Assembly (NCBI GenBank): GCA_013911975.1
Contig: JACESF010000010.1
Location: 1-64,000 of the forward strand
Length of the DNA: 64,000 nucleotides
Direction of reading: 5' to 3'
Source of the DNA: Hyphomicrobiales bacterium
GTDB lineage: Bacteria; Pseudomonadota; Alphaproteobacteria; Rhizobiales; Xanthobacteraceae
Within the stretch, counting starts at the first letter, position 1. Each line of letters opens with the position of its first letter. The notes beneath the pieces are model-generated. The model searched no databases. It was given only the letters and a program-made list of their open reading frames with translations, and was not told the origin of the DNA. Positions 21,304 to 30,412 of the stretch are shown here, one piece after another. The position numbers were made by a program, and so were the translations under genes.

Positions 21304-23076
21304 TCAGGCGGCGCGCACGCAGCCGAGGAAACGGTCCACCGAATCGCCCAGGGTCCGGGCCTGCTGGTCGAGCTGGCCCGCCAGAGACTGCACCTGGTCG
21401 AAATGCGCGCCCTGCGAGACCACGGACGAGCGCACGCTGGCGATGCGGCGCGACACGGTCTGCGACCCGCCCGCCGCCTCGCTCATGCCGCGCGCGATGT
21501 CGCGCACCGAGGTCTCCTGCTGGTGGGCCGCGGCGGCCACTTCGGCCGCGAGCACGGTCATGCTCTCGATGGTGGTGCCGATGCCGTTCACCGCCTGGGC
21601 GGTGGCGCGGCTCGCCTGCTGGATGGCCTCGATCTGCTGCGTCACTTCCGAAGTGGCGTTGGCGGTCTGCTGGGCGAGCGCCTTCACCTCGCTCGCCACC
21701 ACGGCGAAGCCCCGGCCCATCTCGCCCGCCCGCGCCGCCTCGATGCTGGCGTTCAGGGCGAGCAGGTTGGTCTGGCCGGCAATGGCGCCGATCATGTCGA
21801 TGACCGCGCCGATCTGCGACACCGCGCGCACGAGGCCGTCCGCGGCGGCGCCGGTCTGGCGCGTCTCCTCCAGGGCGGTTGCGGCCATCTCGCTGGTGCT
21901 GCGGATGCGCTCGCCGATGCCGTTGGCGGCCATGGAGAGTTCCGTCGCATGCCCGGCGATGGAATCCACCGCGCGGGCCGAGGCGTCGGCGGCGTCCGCC
22001 ACGACGACCGCGTCCTTCTCCGTCTCGTCGGAGGCCAGCGACATGGCGTTGGCCGCCGCGCCCATGCGCTCCGTCGCCCCGCGCACCGCCTGCATCATGC
22101 CCAGCGCGTCGGCCTCGAACTGCCGGGCCGCCTCGGACAATTGCTCCAGCCGCGCATGCTCGGCGGCGGCCTGGGCCTGGAGGCGGGCATCCGCCTCCGC
22201 CTTCTCGGTGAGGGCCGCGCGGAACACGGCGATGGCGTCGGCCATCTCGCCGATCTCGTCGCGGCGCCCGGTGAAGGGCACATCCACCGTCAGGTCGTTG
22301 GCGGCGAGGGCGGTCATGGAGGTCTTCAGCCGGGCGAGGGGGCGCTGGATCTGGCCCACGGTGACGCTGACGGCGGCCAGCAGGGCCAGCAGCAGGCCCA
22401 CGGCCGGGATCGCCACCAGCGCCACCTGCGCCTCCTGCCGCTCGGCCACGAGGCGGGCCTTGGCGGCGTTGAGGCCGGTGAGCGTCTCCGCGCCCAGCGC
22501 CTCGATGGCCTTCACCATCTGCTCGCGGCTGCGCACGGTGGGCTCTTCCTGGGCCTGGAGCAGGGCCGCCTGGGGCGAGATGGTGAGGCCAAGCTCGGCG
22601 GTGTCCTTCTGGTAGGCGATGAATTCGTTCACCTGGTTCTGGAGGCGCAGCCGGCGCATGGGCTCCAGGCGCTCGCCGAGGGCGGCGAAGAACGGCTCGC
22701 GGGCGGCCTCCACCTCGGTGAGGGCGCGTTCGAGGCCCTCCAGCTTCTGCTTGGCGGCGGTCTTGTCCTTGGCGGTGTAGACCGCGTTTGCGGCCACCAC
22801 CGCATGCTCGATGGAGCGGGCGAGGTTCTGGGCCTGGAAGGCCACCGTCCAGATGTCCTCCACCTCGGCGGCCCGGCGCTGCTCGGAGGCGATCTGGAAC
22901 ACGCCCAGCAGCGCGACGCCCAGCGTGAGCGCGGACAGGAGCCCGACGACGCCCGCCAGCTTGCGCCCGATGGTGAGGTGCAGCGGCGCGAGCCTGAACC
23001 TGAAAGGCAGTCGCCAGGATTTGCGCAAAGCGGAAGCGGCGCCCGGAACGGGCTGGAGATCGGCAATGAGGGTCAT
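21304..23076 (-). CDS. Methyl-accepting chemotaxis protein
   Basis: This 590-residue inner-membrane chemoreceptor signals through CheA/CheW. TM1 is at about 39-64 ([20 protein letters not shown]). A periplasmic helical sensor region of ~155 residues of the four-helix-bundle type follows, then TM2 at ~219-244, HAMP to ~297, and a long cytoplasmic coiled coil. The signalling tip is complete: [20 protein letters not shown] then [15 protein letters not shown]. The C-terminus (FLGCVRAA) has no CheR/CheB-binding pentapeptide. No che gene lies nearby, so it is an orphan receptor; its ligand is unknown. Confidence 0.93.
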   Translation of the reverse strand: MTLIADLQPVPGAASALRKSWRLPFRFRLAPLHLTIGRKLAGVVGLLSALTLGVALLGVFQIASEQRRAAEVEDIWTVAFQAQNLARSIEHAVVAANAVYTAKDKTAAKQKLEGLERALTEVEAAREPFFAALGERLEPMRRLRLQNQVNEFIAYQKDTAELGLTISPQAALLQAQEEPTVRSREQMVKAIEALGAETLTGLNAAKARLVAERQEAQVALVAIPAVGLLLALLAAVSVTVGQIQRPLARLKTSMTALAANDLTVDVPFTGRRDEIGEMADAIAVFRAALTEKAEADARLQAQAAAEHARLEQLSEAARQFEADALGMMQAVRGATERMGAAANAMSLASDETEKDAVVVADAADASARAVDSIAGHATELSMAANGIGERIRSTSEMAATALEETRQTGAAADGLVRAVSQIGAVIDMIGAIAGQTNLLALNASIEAARAGEMGRGFAVVASEVKALAQQTANATSEVTQQIEAIQQASRATAQAVNGIGTTIESMTVLAAEVAAAAHQQETSVRDIARGMSEAAGGSQTVSRRIASVRSSVVSQGAHFDQVQSLAGQLDQQARTLGDSVDRFLGCVRAA

Positions 23077-23180
23077 GGTGAGATCCGGTCAAATAACGGC
23101 GCACACCTGTTCCAGATCCTTGACACGCATATGAACGTTGGTGGGCTAATAGATCCATTCCCGATGCAACCGGCCCAAAG

Positions 23181-23211
23181 AAAAGGGCGCCCCCACGACG
23201 TGGGAGCGCCC
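23181..23211 (-). terminator. Terminator downstream of the KGG-protein gene
   Basis: A 12-bp stem with one mismatch (23185-23196 with 23200-23211) is followed by TTTT on the minus strand. It is 34 bp beyond the KGG gene stop and separates that gene from the chemoreceptor gene. Confidence 0.8.
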
Positions 23212-23244
23212 AACCCTATCCAAGGACAGGATTATCTGCCGAAA

Positions 23245-23523
23245 CTACCGCTGGCCGCCCTTGCGGTCGGTGTCCGACGCATGGTCGCGGTCCTGGGACC
23301 GTTTCTCCTCCTGCGTATGGCGACCGCCTTCGCGGCCAGGCTCGGAGGCGCGCCCCGGATTCTGGGCGGCGGTGCCGCCACCCATCTGGCGCTGCCCGCC
23401 GGAGGTCTGGGACTGCTGGCGCTGACCGCCGTGCTCGCCGCCCTTGCGGCCCGCATCGGAGGCGCGGTCACGATCCTGGGCGAAGTTGCCGGATCCGCCG
23501 CGCTGGTTGTCGGAATTGGCCAT
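23245..23523 (-). CDS. KGG-repeat stress-induced protein (YciG-like)
   Basis: This very hydrophilic, likely disordered 92-residue protein has repeated KGG-type motifs. One is FAQDRDRASDAGRKGGEHGG near the N-terminus, a second is PGRASEPGREGGRHT, and a third is QDRDHASDTDRKGGQR at the end. These are the features of the KGG/general stress protein family (Pfam KGG). The ATG at 23523 follows GAGGAG; the frame is open 12 codons further upstream but without a site. A terminator follows. Family members are often induced in stationary phase or osmotic stress; no such control is visible here. Confidence 0.82.
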   Translation of the reverse strand: MANSDNQRGGSGNFAQDRDRASDAGRKGGEHGGQRQQSQTSGGQRQMGGGTAAQNPGRASEPGREGGRHTQEEKRSQDRDHASDTDRKGGQR

Positions 23524-23635
23524 GTGAGTCTCCTCGATGGTTTTCTGAACCCCAGCCATGGGAGTTCAACCCCTCGCGCCCACGCCCGTTCCAACTTGGC
23601 CGTTGTTTTCGCGCAGGTTTTCGCCCGCGACGCGA

Positions 23636-23782
23636 TCAGCGGCTGGGCGGGTCCACCTTCATGCCGTTGGGGCCGATCTCGATCTGGAGCGTGTTCCGCT
23701 CCTTCTCGTACTGCTGGTAGGCGAACACGCCGCCGCCCACGACGAGCACGGCGATGATGGCGTAGAGGGCTGCTTTCGGCAT
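23636..23782 (-). CDS. Small single-span membrane protein
   Basis: This 48-residue protein has one N-terminal transmembrane helix (about residues 5-21, LYAIIAVLVVGGGVFAY), then a charged stretch QQYEKERNTLQ and a short tail IEIGPNGMKVDPPSR. A usable GGAGA precedes its ATG. Proteins of this form are common in Hyphomicrobiales and have no assigned function. It sits between the KGG stress gene and the hydroxyacid oxidase gene, all on the minus strand. Confidence 0.65.
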   Translation of the reverse strand: MPKAALYAIIAVLVVGGGVFAYQQYEKERNTLQIEIGPNGMKVDPPSR

Positions 23783-23840
23783 GGTGAAGTCTCCGTTTGC
23801 CGAATGAACGCAAGCGTGGGCGGAACGGTTCCCGCCCCGA

Positions 23841-24917
23841 TCACCACAGCACGGCTTTGTCGATCTCGCCGAGATGCGCGCAGCCGGTCAGGGTCATGGC
23901 CACTTCCAACTCCGCCCGCAGCAGGTGGACCGCATGGGCCACCCCGGCCGCGCCGCCCGCGCACAGGGCGTGGATGTAGGGGCGGCCGATCATGACCGCG
24001 CTCGCGCCCAGCGCCAGCGCCTTCACGATGTCGGTGCCCCGGCGCACCCCCCCGTCCAGCAGCAGCGGCACCGCCCCGCCCACCGCCTCGGCGATGCGGG
24101 GCAGGGCCTCGATGGTGGCGGGGAGCGTGTCCAGCACGCGGCCGCCATGGTTGGACACGGCGACGGCGTCAATGCCGTGCGCCAGCGCCTCGCGGGCGTC
24201 GGCGGGGGAGAGGATGCCCTTCAGCACGATGGGCAGGTCCGTCAGCCCGCGCAGCCAGGCGATGTCGGCCCAGGTGGCGCTGCCCGCGAGGAAGCCGGAA
24301 AAGAGGGGACTCTGCCCGATGGCGCCGGTCGCGGCCGGATGCGCCGCCATGCCCGCGAGATTGACCGGCGCGATGCCGGGCGGCAGGCGGAAGCCCACGC
24401 GCTGCTCGCGGTTCCGGAGGCTCGCGGGCGCGTCCACCGTCACCATCAGCGCCCTGTACCCGGAGGCATGGGCGCGGGCCACGAGGTCGCGGGTGAAGGC
24501 GCGGTCCGGCTGCACATAGAGCTGGAACAGGAGGGGGGCGCTCGCGGCGGCGGCGATGTCCTCGATCCGCGTGCTGGCCTGCGTGCTCACCACGAGGCCC
24601 GCCCGCGCCGCGCCCGCGCCCTGCGCCGTGGCGATCTCGCCCTCGGGATGCACGAGGCGGTGATAGGCGACGGGGGCGAGCAGAATCGGATGGTCCAGGT
24701 CCAGCCCCAGCAGCCGCAGCGCGGTGGTGGCCCCCGCCATGTCCCGCAGCACCCGGCTCGACAGGTGCAGCCGGTCGAAGGCGGCGCGGTTCTGGGCAAG
24801 GGTGATCTCGTCGCCCGCCGCGCCGTCCACATAGGCCTGCACCATGGGCGGCATGAGGGTGGAGGCGTGGTGCTCGTAGTCGCCGAGCGAAACGGGGGGC
24901 GCGGGGGCGTGGGACAC
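23841..24917 (-). CDS. FMN-dependent alpha-hydroxy-acid oxidase/dehydrogenase
   Basis: This 358-residue TIM-barrel flavoprotein of the LldD / glycolate oxidase family oxidises L-2-hydroxy acids to 2-oxo acids. Motifs are PILLAPVAYHRLVHPEGE, LFQLYVQPD, MVTVDAP, VLKGILSPADA, the active-site block VSNHGGRVLD (catalytic His and Arg) and LLDGGVRRGTDIVKALALGA. No membrane anchor is visible, unlike typical LldD, so a soluble lactate/mandelate-type oxidase is likely; the substrate is not known. The GTG at 24917 has GGGAGAG upstream and gives the normal N-terminus. The frame stays open further upstream toward tRNA-His, but that part is not protein-like. Confidence 0.88.
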   Translation of the reverse strand: MSHAPAPPVSLGDYEHHASTLMPPMVQAYVDGAAGDEITLAQNRAAFDRLHLSSRVLRDMAGATTALRLLGLDLDHPILLAPVAYHRLVHPEGEIATAQGAGAARAGLVVSTQASTRIEDIAAAASAPLLFQLYVQPDRAFTRDLVARAHASGYRALMVTVDAPASLRNREQRVGFRLPPGIAPVNLAGMAAHPAATGAIGQSPLFSGFLAGSATWADIAWLRGLTDLPIVLKGILSPADAREALAHGIDAVAVSNHGGRVLDTLPATIEALPRIAEAVGGAVPLLLDGGVRRGTDIVKALALGASAVMIGRPYIHALCAGGAAGVAHAVHLLRAELEVAMTLTGCAHLGEIDKAVLW

Positions 24918-25009
24918 GGATCTCTCCCGAGGATGCGGGAGGACATTAGGACCGCCGAAGCCAGGACGGAAAGAGGCGTCGGGCGCGGCAATCGAAGCGG
25001 GGAGGGGAA

Positions 25010-25086
25010 TGGTACAGCTGGGTGGGCTCGAACCACCGACCTCCGGTTCCACAGACCGGCGCTCTAACCAACTGAGCTACAGCTGC
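25010..25086 (-). tRNA. tRNA-His (anticodon GTG), alphaproteobacterial type
   Basis: The 77-nt cloverleaf has acceptor GCAGCTG/CAGCTGT with a G1-U72 pair, discriminator A73 and encoded CCA. Anticodon stem CCGGT/ACCGG encloses CTGTGGA, anticodon GTG. There is no encoded G-1:C73 pair, which is the known alphaproteobacterial departure from other bacterial tRNA-His. Confidence 0.96.
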
Positions 25087-25136
25087 AAAGGCCCGCAATG
25101 CGGGGCGCCCGAACGAGCCGTCCGAGCGAGGCGCGG

Positions 25137-25165
25137 AACCTACGCTGATGAGGATCGGGATTCAA
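25137..25165 (-). promoter_or_regulatory. Sigma-70 type promoter for tRNA-His
   Basis: On the minus strand TTGAAT (25165-25160), a 17-base spacer and TAGGTT (25142-25137) lie ~50 bases upstream of the tRNA. It is a consensus match only. Confidence 0.45.
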
Positions 25166-25300
25166 GGGGGGGCGGCGGCGAAGCGTCCCGCTTTGTGCAT
25201 GGCGCGCGACAGGCCTCTCCGCGCCGCGCACTTCCGCGCCGTTGCGGCAGGCCCTAAAGCTGCCATAGCCACGAAACACCCCGCCCGGGCCGTCCTCCCC

Positions 25301-26260
25301 ATGTCCGATCTCATCGGTCTCGCCTTCCCCTTTTTCGGCCTGATCTTCCTCGGCTATGGCTGCGGGCGCTTCGTGCGCCTGCCGGAGGCGGGGCTCGCCT
25401 GGCTGTCCTTCTTCATCATTTATCTGGCGCTGCCGGCGCTGTTCTATCGCATCGTGGCGGAGACGCCGTTCTCGGAGCTGGTCAATCCCGGCTTCATCCT
25501 CGCGGTGGTGGCCTCCACCTCCCTCACGGCGGCGCTGGCGCTGGTGGTGAGCCTGTGGCTGCGCCGGGGGAATCTCGCCGAATCGGCCATCGCCACCACG
25601 GTCGGGGCCTATGCGAATGTGGGCTATATGGGCCCCGGCCTCACGCTCGCGGCGCTGGGCCAGGAGGCGGCGACGCCCGCCGCGCTGATCTTCGCGTGCG
25701 ACAGCATGTTCTTCTTCACGCTGGTGCCGCTGCTGGTGGCCGTGAAGGGCGGGCAGGGGTCCCTGGGGCAGACCCTCCTGCTGGTGGTGAAGCGCGTGCT
25801 CACCCACCCGTTCAACATCGCGACCCTCTTGGGCGTGCTGGCCGCCTGGGCGGAATTCCGCGCGCCGGGGGCGGTGGAGCGGATGCTGGATTTCCTGAAG
25901 AATGCGGCGGCGCCCTGCGCGCTCTTCACCCTGGGGGTGACGGTGGCGCTGCGGCCGCTGGGCAAGGTGCCGACGGAACTCGCCCCGCTGCTCGCCATCA
26001 AGCTGGTGGCCCATCCGCTGATCGCGCTCGCCTGCCTCACCACCTTCGCCAGTGTGTCGCGGAGCTGGGTGGAGACCGGCGTGCTGATGGCCTCGCTGCC
26101 GCCCGCGCTCAACTGCTTCGTGCTGGCGCGGCAATACAATGTCTATGTGGAGCAGGCGTCCGCCGCGGTGCTCCTCGGCACGATCGCCTCCGTGGCGAGC
26201 GTCACCGGCGTGCTCTATCTCCTCCAGCAGCACATGCTGCCGCTGGGCGGGCTGTGGTGA
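25301..26260 (+). CDS. AEC (auxin efflux carrier) family transporter
   Basis: This 319-residue inner-membrane protein has about ten hydrophobic segments in two repeats of five, the AEC layout. It opens with MSDLIGLAFPFFGLIFLGY; NVGYMGPGLTLAALG lies in the first repeat and ALNCFVLARQYN near the end, all typical of the family. AEC proteins export small organic acids such as malate or malonate; the substrate here is not evident. It starts at the ATG at 25301, and the open frame upstream is charged and non-conserved. It converges with the UbiH-type gene, with 3 bp between stops. Confidence 0.86.
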   Translation: MSDLIGLAFPFFGLIFLGYGCGRFVRLPEAGLAWLSFFIIYLALPALFYRIVAETPFSELVNPGFILAVVASTSLTAALALVVSLWLRRGNLAESAIATTVGAYANVGYMGPGLTLAALGQEAATPAALIFACDSMFFFTLVPLLVAVKGGQGSLGQTLLLVVKRVLTHPFNIATLLGVLAAWAEFRAPGAVERMLDFLKNAAAPCALFTLGVTVALRPLGKVPTELAPLLAIKLVAHPLIALACLTTFASVSRSWVETGVLMASLPPALNCFVLARQYNVYVEQASAAVLLGTIASVASVTGVLYLLQQHMLPLGGLW

Positions 26261-26263
26261 GGC

Positions 26264-27430
26264 TCAGGCCGCGTTGAGGCCCGCGCCGAGGCGCATGAGG
26301 CCGCGCCGCAGCGGGCCGAACTTCTGCATGGTGTAGAGCCCGAGGCCGCGCAGCCCCTGCATGGGCACGAGGTCGGAGAGCAGGGAGCGGTTGAGCAGGT
26401 CCACCGCCGCCATGCGGGTGTCGATGTCGCGGCGGCGGTTCGCCTCGTAGCGCTCCAGCGCGCCCGTCGCGCCGGGATCGCCGCCGCGCGCCGCCGCGTC
26501 CAGCAGCGCCGCCGTGTCGCGCAGGCCGAGATTGAGCCCCTGGGCGCCGATGGGCGGCATCACATGGGCCGCCTCCGCCATCAGCGCGAGGCGCGGCGCC
26601 ACGAGGCGCTCGGCGGATTCGGACGCCAGCGGGAAGGCGCCGCGGCCGTCTTCCACCTCGAACGCGCCGAGCAGGGAGAAGGCCCGCCGCTCCAGTTCCC
26701 GCGCCAGCGCCGGGCCGTCCAGGCCGATCAGGCGCACCGCCTCCCGCTCGTTGACCACGCAGACGATGGACGAACGGTCGCCCGCCAGGGGGACCAGGGT
26801 GAAGGGGCCGGTTTCCGTGTGGAACTCGGTGGAGATGTCCTCGTGCGGCCGGGTGTGGCGCACGGTGAAGGTGAGGGCCACCTGGGGATAGGCCCGCGTG
26901 CGCACGCGGATGCCCGCCGCCTCGCGCATGCGGGACTGGCGCCCGTCCGCCGCCACGGCGAGGCGGCCCGCGAGGGTGCTGCCGTCGTCCAGGGACACGC
27001 GGATGGCGTCGGCGTCGGCGTCGTGTCCAACTGCGGAGGCGCGCACCACGTCCAGGCCCGGCGTGGCGTCCGCCACCGCCTGCAATTCCAGCCGCAGGGC
27101 GTCGTTCTCGATATTGTAGCCGAACGCCTCCAGGCCGATCTCGCTCGCCCGGAACAGCACTTCCGGTGCGCGCAGCAGGCGGCGGGTGGCGTCCACGATG
27201 CGCAGGTCGCGCAGCGGCGTGGTGTGGGGGCGCAGGCGCTCCCACACGCCGATCCCGTCCAGCACGCGCACCGAGCCTTCCATGAGGGCGGTGGTGCGGC
27301 GGTCCACGGATCGGCTGGGGCCGGTGACGAGGGTGGTGGCGACGCCCGCCTGCGCAAGGCCGATGGCGGTGGCGAGCCCGGCGGGGCCTGCGCCGATCAC
27401 GATCACGTCGCTGCCGGTGGATGTGCTCAT
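26264..27430 (-). CDS. UbiH/UbiF-family FAD-dependent hydroxylase
   Basis: This 388-residue flavoprotein monooxygenase is likely to hydroxylate a ubiquinone precursor ring. The N-terminal Rossmann motif VIVIGAGPAGLATAIGLAQAG lies at about residues 9-29. The DG-type block RLAVAADGRQSRMREAAGI is in the middle. The second FAD block is LMAEAAHVMPPIGAQGLNLG, in which AEAAH takes the place of the more common GDAAH. The start at 27430 (MSTSTGSD) is directly before the Rossmann strand. Which ring position it hydroxylates cannot be told. It runs tandem with the Na/Pi-type transporter gene, which lies upstream of it. Confidence 0.86.
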   Translation of the reverse strand: MSTSTGSDVIVIGAGPAGLATAIGLAQAGVATTLVTGPSRSVDRRTTALMEGSVRVLDGIGVWERLRPHTTPLRDLRIVDATRRLLRAPEVLFRASEIGLEAFGYNIENDALRLELQAVADATPGLDVVRASAVGHDADADAIRVSLDDGSTLAGRLAVAADGRQSRMREAAGIRVRTRAYPQVALTFTVRHTRPHEDISTEFHTETGPFTLVPLAGDRSSIVCVVNEREAVRLIGLDGPALARELERRAFSLLGAFEVEDGRGAFPLASESAERLVAPRLALMAEAAHVMPPIGAQGLNLGLRDTAALLDAAARGGDPGATGALERYEANRRRDIDTRMAAVDLLNRSLLSDLVPMQGLRGLGLYTMQKFGPLRRGLMRLGAGLNAA

Positions 27431-27499
27431 GGGAGCCTCTGGGTCATGAAGGGTCGATCGCGCTCACGCGGCGCCCATCATAAGGCGCCCCGCGCCGGC

Positions 27500-29146
27500 T
27501 CACGAGAGGGAAGAGTCCCGAGGTGACAAAGCGAGGCAGACGAAGGTGGTCGCATAGCGATTCAGCAGCCACACGCTCTGCTCGAACTGGTGGGTGACGC
27601 TCCACAGGGCGCGCATCTCGGCCACGGGAAGCCCGGGCATGCGCACCAGGAAGTCGTCGCGCGTCCGGCGCATGAGGGAGGAGCGGTCGGCGGTGAGTGC
27701 CTCCACCATCCGGCTGCTCTCGGGGTCGCGGTCGCCCAGTTCCTCCGACACGGTCTCTATGAGCGCGCAGGTGGATTCGGCGAGGCGGCCGAGGAAGGAG
27801 CCCACGGCATCCTCGCTGCCCACGCTCTCCATCCGCTCCGCCAGCGCGGAGAGGGTGGTGATGAGGGAGGTCAGCAATTGGTTGCAGGTCCACAGATGGA
27901 GCATGCTGTCCATCTCGCGCGGCCCGGCGGGTGCCTCCATCTGCTGCTTCAGGAAATCCTGCACCGTGCCGAGGAGTTCGAGGCTGCTGTCCCTCAGCAC
28001 CGTGCGGGACGCCTTGGCCGCCCCCGGCTCGTCGGTGATCTCGATGCCGTCCTGGTCCTCGCGGAAGCGCATGAGGAACAGGGGCAGGCGCCGCAGCACC
28101 CGCAATTGCTCCTGCTCCACCAGAAGCGCGGCGGCCTGCATGTCGATGTTGGTGCCGCGCGGGATGAAGTCCGGCTTGGAAAGGGATTCCTGGAGGCTCG
28201 CGGGGCTGATGCGCTCGATGAGCGCGAACAATTGCGCATTGAGGAGCGAGGCCACCACGGCGGCGACGATCTGGAACATCCAGTGCACGGCCGTCACCTG
28301 GAGCCCGGCATCGCCGGTGAGGCTCGACACGCCCGCCTGGATGAGCGGCACGTGGAAGACATGCTCGATGATCAGCAGCGGCAGCATGACCGACACGCCG
28401 ATCAGCTTCAGCACGAGCTGGTAGAGGTTGAGCTGGCGGGCCGTGCCGCCGAGGCCCGCGCCCTGGGCCACCGTCATGAGGCCCGAGCCGAGATTGGCGC
28501 CCACCACGATGAGGATCGCCTGGTCGAGCGCCAGCACGCCGCCGCTCACCAGGGCCACCGCGATCACCGATACGGTCTGGCCCTGGATCACCGCCGCCAG
28601 CGCCGTGCCCGCGATGAAGCCCCAGAGGTAGAATTTGTCCGCGAAGGCGAGGATGGCGCGCAGGGTCTGGGAATCGCGCAGCGGCTCGCACACCTCGACC
28701 ATCATCTGCACGCCGTAGAGCAGCAGGACGAGCCCCAGCAGCGCCGCCACCAGGTTCCGGTATTTCGCCTCGCGGTCGTAGCCCAGCAGATAGGCGATGC
28801 CCAGAAGGCCGACGCCGGTGAGAATCACCGCGTTCAGGTCGATGGAGGCCAGCAGCAGGCGCAGGGTGGACCCGGCATAGGACCAGGTGACGATGGGCAT
28901 GGCGCTGCGCACCGTGGCCGCGCCCGCGCTCACCAGGCTGATGACGATGAACGTCACCGCGTTGGTGCTCTGGATGATGGCGCCCGCGCCGATGCCGGCC
29001 AGGATCGCCTTGACGGGATGGCCCGTGGCGCGGCTGACGATGCGGTGGAAGCGGGGACCGGCCACCTGCTTCATGTTGGCCGTCAGGAATTGCGTGCCGA
29101 TGAAGATGAAGCCCAGGCCAGCCAGAAGGCCGATCGCAATCATCAT
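27500..29146 (-). CDS. Na/Pi-cotransporter II-related protein with PhoU-like C-terminal region
   Basis: This 548-residue membrane protein has the inverted-repeat Na/Pi cotransporter (PF02690) layout. Repeat 1 is near residues 46-70 (GIGAGAIIQSTNAVTFIVISLVSAG) and repeat 2 near 175-200 (GTALAAVIQGQTVSVIAVALVSGG). The C-terminal ~220 residues are soluble and helical, as in fused PhoU-like domains. In phosphate transporters each repeat has QSSSA; here the motifs read QSTNA and QGQTV, so phosphate as the substrate is uncertain. The start is MMIAIG at 29146, with a second ATG at 29143. Confidence 0.78.
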   Translation of the reverse strand: MMIAIGLLAGLGFIFIGTQFLTANMKQVAGPRFHRIVSRATGHPVKAILAGIGAGAIIQSTNAVTFIVISLVSAGAATVRSAMPIVTWSYAGSTLRLLLASIDLNAVILTGVGLLGIAYLLGYDREAKYRNLVAALLGLVLLLYGVQMMVEVCEPLRDSQTLRAILAFADKFYLWGFIAGTALAAVIQGQTVSVIAVALVSGGVLALDQAILIVVGANLGSGLMTVAQGAGLGGTARQLNLYQLVLKLIGVSVMLPLLIIEHVFHVPLIQAGVSSLTGDAGLQVTAVHWMFQIVAAVVASLLNAQLFALIERISPASLQESLSKPDFIPRGTNIDMQAAALLVEQEQLRVLRRLPLFLMRFREDQDGIEITDEPGAAKASRTVLRDSSLELLGTVQDFLKQQMEAPAGPREMDSMLHLWTCNQLLTSLITTLSALAERMESVGSEDAVGSFLGRLAESTCALIETVSEELGDRDPESSRMVEALTADRSSLMRRTRDDFLVRMPGLPVAEMRALWSVTHQFEQSVWLLNRYATTFVCLALSPRDSSLS

Positions 29147-29321
29147 GCTGCGGTCCCCTCACGCGAGATCCAGTGTGCAATGCGTAAACGAGAATGCTGC
29201 ATTGCACCAGAGACCGCGCGCGGCCCGCCTGTGAACCTCTCCCCGGATTCCCTTGTCTCTCTCCCGGCTGCACCTATCATGCCGCCTCGCGCCGGGACGG
29301 CGTGGCAGGATGGAGGCACCG

Positions 29322-30296
29322 ATGGTCGGAATGGTCCGCGTTCACAAATACGGCGGTCCCGAGGTCCTGACCTATGAGGACGTGCCGATGCCGCCGCCCG
29401 GGCACGGCGAGGTGCAGATCCGGCATACTGCCGTCGGCCTGAATTTCGTGGACACCTATTTCCGCTCCGGCCTGTACAAGGCGGCGGCGTTGCCGTTCGT
29501 GCTGGGCAACGAGGGCGCGGGCGTCGTCACGGCCGTGGGCGACCACGTGAACGACTTCCATGTGGGCGACCGCGTGGCCTATGCCACCTATACCGGCTCC
29601 TATTGCGAGGCCCGCAACATTCCCGCCGCCGGGCTGGTGCACCTGCCCGCCGCCATCGACGACCGCACGGCCGCCGCCATGATGCTCAAGGGCATGACGG
29701 CCCAGTATCTGGTGCGCCGCACCTTCGAGGTGAAGCCGGGCGACACCATCCTGATCCAGGCCGCTGCCGGAGGCGTGGGGCTGATCCTCTCGCAATGGGC
29801 GCACGCCATCGGCGCGAAGGTGATCGGCACCGTGGGCTCCAAGGCCAAGGCGGAGCTGGCCTATGCCCATGGCTGCGACGAGGTGATCCTCTATCGCAGC
29901 GAGGACTTCGTGCACCGGGTGAAGGAGATAACCGGCGGCAAGGGCTGCGACGTGGTCTATGACGGGGTGGGCCAGGACACCTATCCCGGCTCGCTGGACT
30001 GCCTGAAGCCGCGCGGCCTGTGGGTGTCGTTCGGCAACGCGTCCGGCGCCATCAAGGATTTCAACCTGCTCCTGCTCTCGCAGAAGGGCTCGCTCTACGC
30101 CACCCGGCCCACCCTCAACACCCACATCGCCACCCGCGAGGACCTGCTCGCCACCGCCAACGACCTGTTCGAGATGGTGCTGAAGGGTGCGGTGAAGATC
30201 CCGGTCCACCAGACCTATGCGCTGAAGGACGTGCGCACGGCCCATAAGGACCTGGAAGGCCGCGCCACCACCGGATCCACCCTGCTTCTGCCGTGA
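29322..30296 (+). CDS. NADPH:quinone oxidoreductase (zinc-free MDR family)
   Basis: This 324-residue medium-chain reductase is predicted to reduce quinones with NADPH. It opens with the family pattern VHKYGGPEVLTYEDVPMPPPG, contains GNEGAGVV, and carries the cofactor motif IQAAAGGVGLILSQWA (about residues 142-157). The zinc-binding Cys cluster of alcohol dehydrogenases is absent, which places it with QorA-type enzymes. The ATG at 29322 has GGAGG five bases upstream; the earlier in-frame ATG at 29310 lies before that site and is less likely. It is divergent from the Na/Pi-type gene. Confidence 0.88.
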   Translation: MVGMVRVHKYGGPEVLTYEDVPMPPPGHGEVQIRHTAVGLNFVDTYFRSGLYKAAALPFVLGNEGAGVVTAVGDHVNDFHVGDRVAYATYTGSYCEARNIPAAGLVHLPAAIDDRTAAAMMLKGMTAQYLVRRTFEVKPGDTILIQAAAGGVGLILSQWAHAIGAKVIGTVGSKAKAELAYAHGCDEVILYRSEDFVHRVKEITGGKGCDVVYDGVGQDTYPGSLDCLKPRGLWVSFGNASGAIKDFNLLLLSQKGSLYATRPTLNTHIATREDLLATANDLFEMVLKGAVKIPVHQTYALKDVRTAHKDLEGRATTGSTLLLP

Positions 30297-30412
30297 CGCA
30301 GCTATGCATCTGGCGCAAAGACCGAATTCGGCCTTGCGCCGGTGCACCGCCCAAGTGATACGCTAAGGCCGAGAGTTTAGTTTGCGTCCAATTTGCGGCG
30401 GTCCGTTCGGCC

